From contig DATJXG010000194.1 of the NCBI GenBank assembly GCA_035500455.1, positions 1-13,322 on the forward strand: a stretch of 13,322 bases of DNA. The letters run 5' to 3'. A model generated the notes under the pieces. The model saw only the letters and a list, made by a program, of their open reading frames with translations, searched no databases and had not been told where the DNA came from. Positions 1-6,945 of the stretch are shown here, in pieces (within the stretch, counting starts at the first letter, position 1; each line of letters starts with the position of its first letter). This DNA comes from DATJXG01 sp035500455. GTDB taxonomy: Bacteria > Acidobacteriota > Terriglobia > Terriglobales > Acidobacteriaceae. The translations under genes and the position numbers were made by a program.

Positions 1-723
1 AGGCACGCCGGCTTCTTCCAGCAATTCGACGAACTTTGCGGCAATGGTGGGCGAGTCGCTGGAAGGCTTCAGAACCACGGTGTTGCCGCACACGATGGAA
101 GCCAGCGTCATCCCAGCCATGATGGCGCAGGGAAAGTTCCATGGTGGAATCACCGCGCCTACTCCGAGCGGAACATAAAAGAGACTGTCGCGCTCGCCGG
201 GCAACTGCACCGGCGTCTCAGCCTTGGAAAAGCGCAGGGCTTCGCGAGCGTAAAACTCACAGAAGTCGATGGTTTCGGAAATGTCGGCATCGGCCTCGCC
301 CCAGTTCTTGCTGACTTCGAACACCAGCCAGGCCATGAATTCAAACTTGCGCTCGCGCAGCAGATCGCCGGTGCGGAATACCATGCTGGCACGCTGATCC
401 ACCGGGGTGCGGCTCCAGTTCTCGAACGCCTTCAGCGCCGCCTGTATCGCGGGCTCGACATGCTCCTTGCCGGCTTTTTGATGCAGCCCGACCAGTTCCG
501 AGGGCTTGGCAGGGTTAATAGACTTGATCTTCTCCGCAGTCTTCACCCGTTTCCCGCCGATGATCAGGTCGTATTCTTTGCCCAATTGGCCACGCACTTT
601 TTCGATGGCGGCACGCATCTTGCGGGCGTTCTCGTCCCGGGTAAAGTCCAGCATTGGCTCGTTGACAAAAGGGCCGTCATGCAGACCGGCAAGCGGACGG
701 GCGGGCGCTTCGAGGATGGCCAT
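1..723 (-). CDS. pruA: L-glutamate gamma-semialdehyde (1-pyrroline-5-carboxylate) dehydrogenase, N-terminal part
   Basis: NAD-dependent aldehyde dehydrogenase that oxidises glutamate semialdehyde to glutamate, the last step of proline and arginine/ornithine breakdown in the cytoplasm. Only the first 241 codons are here; the gene runs off the left edge, and family members are about 520-540 residues. Seen: an N-terminal segment with NEPMLDFTRDEN (21-32), IIGGKRV (54-60), the stretch EADADISETIDFCEFYARE (143-161) typical of PruA/RocA, PWNFP (194-198) of the NAD pocket, and LKPSSDSP with the cofactor-binding Lys219. The catalytic Cys and Glu lie outside. The ATG at 723-721 has a GAGG ribosome-binding site at 731-734, seven bases away. 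It is divergent from the outer-membrane protein gene at 995, with 271 bp between them. The monofunctional RocA-like form is favoured because no proline dehydrogenase domain precedes the ALDH domain. Confidence 0.93.
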   Translation of the reverse strand, partial: MAILEAPARPLAGLHDGPFVNEPMLDFTRDENARKMRAAIEKVRGQLGKEYDLIIGGKRVKTAEKIKSINPAKPSELVGLHQKAGKEHVEPAIQAALKAFENWSRTPVDQRASMVFRTGDLLRERKFEFMAWLVFEVSKNWGEADADISETIDFCEFYAREALRFSKAETPVQLPGERDSLFYVPLGVGAVIPPWNFPCAIMAGMTLASIVCGNTVVLKPSSDSPTIAAKFVELLEEAGVP

Positions 724-841
724 GGGTGCACCTCAGGCAGAAGTAGGAACCATCAATTCTAGCACTCGCAAACCCACGGCCTGCAGAGCGAGGCGCGTCC
801 GGAATCCAAAAGCCTGCACTGAGTTTTTCCAGCGGGCAAGT

Positions 842-857
842 TTTGTAAACTTACAAA
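842..857. promoter_or_regulatory. Perfect 16-bp palindrome, candidate operator in a divergent spacer
   Basis: TTTGTAAACTTACAAA is two perfect 7-bp half sites (842-848 and 851-857) around a 2-bp centre. It lies in the spacer between the divergent dehydrogenase and outer-membrane protein genes, 119 bp upstream of the first and 138 bp upstream of the second. The size and symmetry suit a dimeric TetR-, MarR- or GntR-type repressor. Its AT-richness stands out from the flanking sequence. No regulator gene is present in the window, so which protein binds, if any, is unknown. No strong sigma-70 promoter could be fixed with confidence on either side. Confidence 0.4.
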
Positions 858-994
858 TTTTTACGATGCCTTAGCCATTCTTTACACGAACGACGCCTGC
901 CGGCTGCATCTCAGCTTTCAGAATTGCCGATCCGCGTGCATGCCCTGCGGACCCGCAAACTTCTTCACACCAGCTAAAACATTCCGGGAGAAAT

Positions 995-1630
995 ATGTTC
1001 GCGAAACTCAGCCTCATGATGATAGTTGTGCTGTCGTTAGTAATGGCGGTAGCTGCACAGGAGAAAACGTCGGATCTCAGCCTCAATGTTTCAGGCCTGG
1101 TCACCCAGGAATCACAGAACAATGGAGTACTGCAGACGGCGAGCAACGCCGGCGGGGGGCTGGCGACCTTCCGCCATCACTTCACCCCACGGGTGGCCTT
1201 TGATCTGAATTACGGGCTCAGCAAAAACACGCAGTACTATACCGTTACCGCAGCGGCCACGGAGCCGGCTTTCTACGGAGTACAGTCCTATGCAAACGAA
1301 GCAACGGGAGATTTGCTGCTAAGTGTGTACCACCATGGCCGGCTTCATCCCTTTCTGTTGGCGGGTGGGGGAGCGGTGGTGTTCGATCCAACCGGATTCT
1401 CCTTTGGCACCAGTTCACAGGAACGCCAGACGCGTGCGGCATTTCTGTACGGCGGCGGGACGGATGTGGGTTTGGCCCATAACTTCGCCCTTCGCCTGCA
1501 GTATCGCGGACTGATCTACCGCGCGCCGGATTTCGGCGTCAGCACGCTCTCCACGGGTATGTTCACGCACACGGCTGAGCCATCGGCGGGCCTGGTGTAC
1601 CGGTTTTCGCTGCCGCATCTGGTCTGGTAG
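995..1630 (+). CDS. Small outer-membrane beta-barrel protein with signal peptide
   Basis: Predicted 211-residue outer-membrane porin-like or structural barrel of the OmpA/OmpW-like beta-barrel fold. Residues 1-21 form a signal peptide (FAKLSLMMIVVLSLVMAVAA, cleavage near AA-QE). The mature part of about 190 residues is full of alternating hydrophobic/polar strands with glycine and aromatic residues, for example FTPRVAFDLNYGL (63-75), HPFLLAGGGAVVF (118-130), FALRLQYRGLIYRAPDF (164-180) and the last strand SAGLVYRFSL (197-206). It ends in Trp, as outer-membrane barrels often end in an aromatic residue. An eight-stranded barrel fits the length. The ATG at 995 is chosen because GGGAG (986-990) sits just upstream and the signal peptide starts there. 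No ligand can be inferred. It converges on the tryptophanase gene with a 54-bp gap, in which I see no convincing terminator. Confidence 0.85.
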   Translation: MFAKLSLMMIVVLSLVMAVAAQEKTSDLSLNVSGLVTQESQNNGVLQTASNAGGGLATFRHHFTPRVAFDLNYGLSKNTQYYTVTAAATEPAFYGVQSYANEATGDLLLSVYHHGRLHPFLLAGGGAVVFDPTGFSFGTSSQERQTRAAFLYGGGTDVGLAHNFALRLQYRGLIYRAPDFGVSTLSTGMFTHTAEPSAGLVYRFSLPHLVW

Positions 1631-1684
1631 CCGCTCGGGTCTTCGTATCACTCGGGAGGCTGTGATCCTTGCACTGCGGGAAGA

Positions 1685-3055
1685 TTATGCCGGAACCGCC
1701 GCGGGTTCCAACGGCTGCAGCCGGGCCGTGAAGTGGCGCAAGAATGGCGCCTCGTAAGCCAACTTCATTCCACGAATTGACTCGCGGTTCTTCCAGACTT
1801 CCAAAATTATCTCCACCACGTAGTCGATGTGGCTCTGGGTGTAAACGCGACGGGGAATTGCCAGCCTCACCAGGTCCATGGTGGCAGCTGCGCCGAACAT
1901 CAGCGTTCCGATTTCTACCGAGCGGATTCCGCCTTCCAGGTACAGCTCTGCCGCCAGGGCCGCGCCCGGGAACTGCTCCGGGGGAATATTCGGAAGGAAA
2001 GCGCGGGCATCCAGGTACACAGCGTGCCCGCCGGGTGGTTGCACAATCGGGACGCCCTGGGCCGCGACGTGATTGCCCAGGTACGCCGTAGAAGTAATGC
2101 GGTAGCAGAGATATTCTTCCTGCAAGGCCTCCTGGATCCCGACCGCGATGGCCTCGAGGTCACGTCCCGCCAGCCCGCCATAAGTGGGATAGCCTTCGGT
2201 GAGAATCAAAAGATCTTTTTCCTGCTGCGCCAGCAGATCATTGTTGGTGCAGAGAAATCCGCCGATGTTCGCCATGCCGTCTTTCTTGGCGGACATAGTG
2301 CAGCCGTCGCCATAGCTGAACATTTCCTGGGCAATTTGTTTCGGAGTCTTCGATTCGTAACCGCTCTCCCGCATCTTGATGAAATAGGCATTCTCGGCGA
2401 AGCGGCAGGCGTCGAAGTACAAGGGAATGCCATGGCGGCGGCAAACCTCACTCACCTGGCGCACGTTTTCCATCGAAACGGGCTGCCCGCCGCCGGAGTT
2501 ATTCGTTACCGTCAGCATCACCAGCGGGACCCGTTGCCGCCCCACTCTCCCAATCAATTCGTCCAGAGCCAGCACATCCATGTTGCCTTTGAAAGGATGC
2601 ACCAACCCAGGCTGCCTTCCCTCAGGAATTACCAGGTCAACCGCTTCTGCCCCTACGAACTCGACATTCGCGCGCGTGGTGTCGAAGTGGGTGTTGTTGG
2701 GGACGACATCGCCCTTCTTGCACATCACGCTGAACAGGATGCGCTCGGCGGCGCGGCCCTGGTGAGTGGGGATGACATGCCTGTAGCCGAAGATGTTCTG
2801 CACCGACTTGCGGAAACGCTCGAAGCTGACACTGCCGGCGTAGCTCTCATCGCCTTCCATCATCGCGGCCCATTGATGAGTGGACATGGCGCCGGTTCCG
2901 GAGTCGGTAAGCAGATCGATCAACACGTCGGCGGCCGGAAGCAGAAAGAGGTTGTAGTGCGCCGCGCGCAAGAGCTGCTCGCGCTCCGCTCGGGTAGTCC
3001 ACCGGATCGGCTCGACACTCTTGATCCGAAACGGCTCGATGATGGTCTTGCTCAT
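1685..3055 (-). CDS. tnaA: Tryptophanase (L-tryptophan indole-lyase)
   Basis: PLP-dependent beta-eliminating lyase that cleaves L-tryptophan to indole, pyruvate and ammonia in the cytoplasm. The 456 residues match the family length (456-471). Seen: N-terminal EPFRIKSVEP (7-16), LIDLLTDSGTGAMS (45-58), GDESYAGS (68-75), PTHQGRAAE (96-104), PLP-binding Asp215 and Arg218 in FDACRFAENAYF (214-225), and SAKKD (255-259) with Lys258 as the Schiff-base lysine. Tyrosine phenol-lyase is the close alternative. Known family differences favour tryptophanase: this protein has VEIG (Ile382) where the phenol-lyase has the phenol-binding Arg381, and LRHFTA (His441) where it has Phe448. The ATG at 3055 gives the family N-terminus but has no clear Shine-Dalgarno sequence. 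No TnaC-like leader peptide and no tryptophan permease gene is seen. The next gene upstream on this strand is 111 bp away, so an operon is possible but unproven. Confidence 0.93.
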   Translation of the reverse strand: MSKTIIEPFRIKSVEPIRWTTRAEREQLLRAAHYNLFLLPAADVLIDLLTDSGTGAMSTHQWAAMMEGDESYAGSVSFERFRKSVQNIFGYRHVIPTHQGRAAERILFSVMCKKGDVVPNNTHFDTTRANVEFVGAEAVDLVIPEGRQPGLVHPFKGNMDVLALDELIGRVGRQRVPLVMLTVTNNSGGGQPVSMENVRQVSEVCRRHGIPLYFDACRFAENAYFIKMRESGYESKTPKQIAQEMFSYGDGCTMSAKKDGMANIGGFLCTNNDLLAQQEKDLLILTEGYPTYGGLAGRDLEAIAVGIQEALQEEYLCYRITSTAYLGNHVAAQGVPIVQPPGGHAVYLDARAFLPNIPPEQFPGAALAAELYLEGGIRSVEIGTLMFGAAATMDLVRLAIPRRVYTQSHIDYVVEIILEVWKNRESIRGMKLAYEAPFLRHFTARLQPLEPAAVPA

Positions 3056-3071
3056 CTGTAGTTTGCGATTG

Positions 3072-3167
3072 GGTAATTTGTAATTTGAAAACCGGCTGAG
3101 GCCCCGCTGTCCTGGGCGACTCGCCCGAGTTAATTTTCAATTTACAGATTGCGGATTACAAATTACC
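3072..3167. repeat. Inverted repeat with GC-rich palindromic core in the spacer upstream of tryptophanase
   Basis: GGTAATTTGTAAT at 3072-3084 returns as its exact reverse complement at 3155-3167, the right arm touching the stop codon of the synthase gene. Inside the arms a second, imperfect pairing is seen (TTTGAAAAC near 3084-3092 against TTAATTTTCAA near 3130-3140). A short palindrome GGGCGACTCGCCC lies at 3114-3126. The arms are AT-rich, unlike the neighbouring genes. The element fills nearly all of the 111-bp spacer, so it may be a small mobile or REP-like element, or a transcript end for the synthase gene combined with leader structure for tryptophanase. There is no U-run of a classical terminator. 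Confidence 0.55.
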
Positions 3168-6100
3168 TAGGGCACATTCACCGAATCGTGCTTTTCCACG
3201 GGCGCCTCGGTCACTGCCGCGGTGCGCTCCAGTTTGTCCCAGGCAAAGGCCTGGCCCTCCACGGCGTGCTTCAGCGTCTTGAACAGCACCACAGAAAACA
3301 GCTGGCGGTAGGCAAACCGCTGCAACCAAACCTGCGTCAGCAGCCAGCCTTCTTCCCGCGCCTTGGGGTGCCGCTCCAGGGCGAATGCCACGGCGGAGGC
3401 GAGAAAATCGATGATCAGGAAGGCGACGAAGAACAAAACCAGCATGTGGAAGCTGGCCGGATCAGTGGACTCCGGATGCCACCACTTCTGAACGTAGTAC
3501 CAGGCCGTGCCGAACACGAACATCACGTCGATCAAAGGCGAGACCAGCGGCATCAGAATCTGAAAGATCATGATGTTGGGCAGCGCCACCCAACCCAGAA
3601 CGCCTTTGCGGGCAAACACTCCCCGGTGCTTCCACACCGACTGCAGAATGCCGAAAGACCAGCGGAAGCGCTGGCGCATCAGACCATTGGCGCTCACCGG
3701 CGCCTCGGTATAAGCCAGAGCCAGATCTTCGTAAATCACGCGATAGCCGCGGCGCAGCAGGGCCATGGTGAGATCGGCGTCCTCTGCGACGGTATCGCTG
3801 TGGAAGGCGCCCGCCTCCATCACCGCCGCCACCCGCCACGCGCCGATGGCTCCCGGCACCACGCTCACGGCGCCCAGTGTGTTTAGCGCCCGTCGCTCGA
3901 AGTTCTGGCTGGTGATGTACTCCAGCGCCTGCCAGCGCGTCCAGAGATTTACCCGGTTGCCAACCTTGGCGTTGCCGGCGACCGCGCCAATTTTGGCGTC
4001 GAGGAAATGCGGCACCAGGTGCGAGATTGCGCCTTTGGCGATGACCGTATCCGCGTCAATTCCCACAAAGATTTCTTCATCATGCAGATTCTGCAAACCG
4101 AAGTTCAAGGCCTCAGCCTTGCCGGAGTTCGGCTGGGTGAGGATGAGCAGGCGCCCGGAAGATTCTTCGTCCGCAAAGGCCTCGCGCACGACTCGTAACG
4201 TAGCGTCGGTGGAACCGTCGTCGATCACGATCACACGCAGGTTACGATAGGAGGAAGCGAGAGCCGCACGAACCGTCCGCTTGATCACTTTCTCTTCGTT
4301 ATACGCGGGGATCAATACCGCAACCTTCGGCCGGTACGATTCCGCCCCCGCCAGCAAGGGACGCCGCCGCAGCCGGTCATATACCGCGAGCGCTCCAACC
4401 CCCAGCAGGCGGCCCGTCATGAGCAGGTCACCAACGAGGAAAATCCACGCGATCCCCTTCAGCACCAGGTCTGACATCAGGAAGACCAGCCACGTCAAAC
4501 GCGCCGACCAGCGCTGGCTGGGCGGGATCGGCGGCATCACCTCCGCGCGGGTGCGGCCCAGCAACTGATAGACGGGAACAATTTCCAAACCCTTAGCGCG
4601 AATTCCATCAATGATCATGGGAAGAGCGCGTACGGTCTGGCTGCGGTCGCCGCCACCGTCGTGCAGCAGAATAATGTTGCCGCAGAGAATGTCGTGTGGC
4701 GCGCAGGGCGGCAGGTGCGCCAGCACGGTGGAAGCAATCTGCTCGGCACTGGGACGTGGGTTATCGTGCCAGTCGCCAGGGTCGATTTTGTCGCCCACGG
4801 TGATGTATCCCATCTCCTGGGCTACTTCGAGGGGGCGCACCTCGTCTTCCGTATCGGGCTCCGCGTCGGTGGAGTAAGGCGGACGGAACAACAAAGTTCG
4901 AATTCCCAACCGGCTGGCGAACAATTCCTCGGTGAGGTTCAGTTCCACCGTCTTCATGTACGCGTGGGAGATGTTGCTGATATCGGGATGGGTGAAGGTG
5001 TGGTTCCCGATGCTATTGCCCTCGCGGTAAATGCGCTCCGCCAGGCCGGAAAACTTGTCCATCTGAATACCGATTAGGAAAAATGTTGCGGTTGCCTTCT
5101 CCCGCTGCAGGATTTTCAGGATTTTCGGGGTCCAGTCGGGGTCGGGGCCGTCATCGAATGTCAACGCAACCTGATTACGGCTCGAGCCATAGCGGCCCAC
5201 GCGGTAGGGTTCAGGAAGTGAGTCAAAATTCTCGTCGGTGATCAGTCCTGAAGGCTGGTCGAGCGTAATGCTGCGCGTGCCGTCGGAGGGACGGGCCTCA
5301 ATACGCAAAATCTCACCGCTGCCCTCCATGTCCACGTCCTGGCCCGGCGGCACGTCGTTCAATTTGCCGGGTGCGGCCGCATCGCCTGGTACGTCCCACA
5401 CCCGCCACAGGGAGCGATCCTCGGAGCCCAATCGCCACAAGGCAAACGTGCGAATACCCAGGCCCGATGCCAGCCGCATTTCGTTCAGCGCCGTCACCGC
5501 ATCCAGAAACCAGATGTCGTGCTGCAGGTTGCGCTCATCGAGGTAACGGACGTGCGGGTTCGCGCTGTCACCGTCAAAATCCACATCGGCTTCCGAATCG
5601 CGCGCCGCCAGCCACGCCTCCTGCACCGACTGGTTCCGGTCGGTAGCGCCGGGAGGGAACTTGCCATTCTTGCGTTGCACGAAGTCGTATCCGAAATTGG
5701 CGATGGCGCAGATCAGCTTGTCTTTCGGAATTACCGTCCTCGCGAACTTCAGGTTGTTGACGAACCAGTCCTGCGAGGCTACAGGCCCGGGCTCTCCCCC
5801 GGGATAGTGTTCGTCATAGTTCATCAGGATCACGCCGTCAGCGGCTGCTGCGATCCCGCGATAGTTCCACTCTTCGTTGTGCGCCATGGCTGCGACGTAG
5901 AGTTTCATTCCCTTGGCGTGCAGATCGCCGGCCAGTTCATTCAGCAGGGCCACAAAACCGGGCTGGCCTTTCCTGGGGAACGACTCGAAGTCCACCATGA
6001 GGCCGCGATATTTGTCGCTCGCCAGAAAGGCGGAAATTTCCTGCCGGAAGCGGGCGCGGGCCGCTGGGTTATTCAGGAATCCGGTGATGTCAACCCAGTC

Positions 6101-6667
6101 TTTGCCATCAAAGTTGTTCACCAGGGGAAAGACTTCCATCCCGGTGTTCTCGGCTTTAAGGAAGGGCATGACCTTGGAATCCACCGAGTGAACATAAGGC
6201 CCCTGGATCACGTCGAAGAATCCGCTGGTTTGCTCATCCACGGCCTGCAAGTGCCCATCCGGGGTGAGAACGTGCAGCCACTCGGGGTAAAGCAGGTCAA
6301 TCTGCCGGGCGTATTCGCGCAGTGACGAATAGCTGGCGGCATCCCAGGGAACGTAGAACGCGGCGCGAATGCCTTCCTCCGCATTCAACTTCACCTGCGA
6401 CGGTGCTGCCTTCGATTTACGGTGCGAGCGCCGGGCCGCCGCCAGCGCCAGGCGGCGCTCTCGCGCTCTTGCGCGTTCGTTCTCTTTCAGAGAGTGGTAG
6501 GGATGCTTCTGGAATGGCAACAACAAATCCGGCAAAGGCTCACTACGCACCGCGTTGTAAACGAAAAAACACACCAGCAGCATGAGGGCGGCGCCCAACA
6601 CGTCGAAGAGACGGCGGATCCGCTTCCAGCGGGCTTGGCGGGGATCGTAGAAGACAGGGTGAGCCAT
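3167..6667 (-). CDS. GH18-like / NodB polysaccharide deacetylase / GT2 polysaccharide synthase fusion
   Basis: A 1166-residue membrane protein with three enzymatic modules. Residues 1-21 are basic, followed by a membrane helix (about 22-38) and a charged linker. A GH18/YaaH-like TIM-barrel domain follows (about 97-425); its GLMVDFE (222-228) keeps the last Asp226 and catalytic Glu228 but has Arg221 and Met224 at the two earlier Asp positions. The NodB deacetylase domain (about 497-700) has all five motifs: TFDDGP (503-508), HTFTH with metal ligands His556 and His560, RPPYS (595-599), DPGDWH (629-634) and LLHDG (667-671). A hydrophobic segment (723-760) precedes a processive GT2 domain (780-1010) with IPAYNEE, DDGS (816-819), DAD (871-873), AED (961-963) and QRFRW (999-1003). 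C-terminal helices lie near 1025-1057, 1073-1095 and 1115-1130. The layout places hydrolase and deacetylase outside and synthase inside, as in PgaB/PgaC-type export of an N-acetylhexosamine polymer. The actual polymer is unknown. The start is supported by AAGG five bases upstream. Confidence 0.9.
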   Translation of the reverse strand: MAHPVFYDPRQARWKRIRRLFDVLGAALMLLVCFFVYNAVRSEPLPDLLLPFQKHPYHSLKENERARARERRLALAAARRSHRKSKAAPSQVKLNAEEGIRAAFYVPWDAASYSSLREYARQIDLLYPEWLHVLTPDGHLQAVDEQTSGFFDVIQGPYVHSVDSKVMPFLKAENTGMEVFPLVNNFDGKDWVDITGFLNNPAARARFRQEISAFLASDKYRGLMVDFESFPRKGQPGFVALLNELAGDLHAKGMKLYVAAMAHNEEWNYRGIAAAADGVILMNYDEHYPGGEPGPVASQDWFVNNLKFARTVIPKDKLICAIANFGYDFVQRKNGKFPPGATDRNQSVQEAWLAARDSEADVDFDGDSANPHVRYLDERNLQHDIWFLDAVTALNEMRLASGLGIRTFALWRLGSEDRSLWRVWDVPGDAAAPGKLNDVPPGQDVDMEGSGEILRIEARPSDGTRSITLDQPSGLITDENFDSLPEPYRVGRYGSSRNQVALTFDDGPDPDWTPKILKILQREKATATFFLIGIQMDKFSGLAERIYREGNSIGNHTFTHPDISNISHAYMKTVELNLTEELFASRLGIRTLLFRPPYSTDAEPDTEDEVRPLEVAQEMGYITVGDKIDPGDWHDNPRPSAEQIASTVLAHLPPCAPHDILCGNIILLHDGGGDRSQTVRALPMIIDGIRAKGLEIVPVYQLLGRTRAEVMPPIPPSQRWSARLTWLVFLMSDLVLKGIAWIFLVGDLLMTGRLLGVGALAVYDRLRRRPLLAGAESYRPKVAVLIPAYNEEKVIKRTVRAALASSYRNLRVIVIDDGSTDATLRVVREAFADEESSGRLLILTQPNSGKAEALNFGLQNLHDEEIFVGIDADTVIAKGAISHLVPHFLDAKIGAVAGNAKVGNRVNLWTRWQALEYITSQNFERRALNTLGAVSVVPGAIGAWRVAAVMEAGAFHSDTVAEDADLTMALLRRGYRVIYEDLALAYTEAPVSANGLMRQRFRWSFGILQSVWKHRGVFARKGVLGWVALPNIMIFQILMPLVSPLIDVMFVFGTAWYYVQKWWHPESTDPASFHMLVLFFVAFLIIDFLASAVAFALERHPKAREEGWLLTQVWLQRFAYRQLFSVVLFKTLKHAVEGQAFAWDKLERTAAVTEAPVEKHDSVNVP

Positions 6668-6739
6668 GAAACCTTAACCTGTTTATCGTAAGCCGCAGGC
6701 AGGCGAGGGTCAAACGTCAAGCTGAAGGCTGCCGGACAT

Positions 6740-6854
6740 CTTCGTGCACCTTTGTGTACCCTTGGTGTCCTTAGTGGTTGCGCTTTGTTGTTCAGAATTG
6801 CAAACGGCAAAAGGCCACCATTAAGGACACCAAGGGTGCACAAGGTATGCGAAG
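6740..6854. repeat. Near-perfect 38-bp inverted repeat with internal ~10-bp periodicity
   Basis: The left arm 6740-6778 pairs with the right arm 6817-6854, with five mismatches and one single-base gap around a 38-nt loop. The core ACCCTTGGTGTCCTTA (6758-6773) is matched perfectly by 6822-6837. Within each arm a motif close to TTNGTGNACC recurs about every 9-11 bases: TTCGTGCACC, TTTGTGTACC, CTTGGTGTCC, TTAGTGGTT. It lies between two divergent genes, so it cannot be a transcription terminator for either. A REP/BIME-like or non-autonomous miniature element is the best guess. No target-site duplication was recognised. Confidence 0.7.
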
Positions 6855-6930
6855 AATCGGCTTGCAGCGCCAGACGGAGGCCCTGTAGCCTCGTCCTCTT
6901 GTGGTTATTTCAAGTCCTGCCGAACTCCGC

Positions 6931-6945
6931 TGATATGATTTCTCC
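6931..6945 (+). promoter_or_regulatory. Extended -10 promoter giving a probable leaderless transcript
   Basis: TGATATGAT at 6931-6939 is an extended -10 element (TGn plus TATGAT, five of six consensus bases). A start of transcription 6-7 bases downstream would fall at about 6945-6946, on the GTG that opens the glycosyltransferase gene. No purine-rich ribosome-binding site precedes that GTG. A weak -35-like TTCAAG lies at 6909-6914 with a long 19-bp spacing, which an extended -10 can tolerate. Inference from sequence only. Confidence 0.5.

Noticed and set aside
1631..1684. Terminator between the convergent outer-membrane protein and tryptophanase genes
   Set aside because: Only a 5-bp ATCAC/GTGAT pairing with a 10-nt loop and no T-run is present; too weak to call.
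1829..3061. 410-codon open frame on the plus strand
   Set aside because: It is the exact antisense of the tryptophanase gene, has no recognisable domain and is a GC-rich frame shadow.
2847..3140. TnaC-like leader peptide upstream of tryptophanase
   Set aside because: The only open frame there overlaps deeply into tnaA, starts MKINSGESPRTAGPQP and lacks the Trp and Pro arrangement of TnaC.
5519..6325. 268-codon open frame on the plus strand
   Set aside because: It is antisense to the GH18-like domain of the synthase fusion and has no family features.
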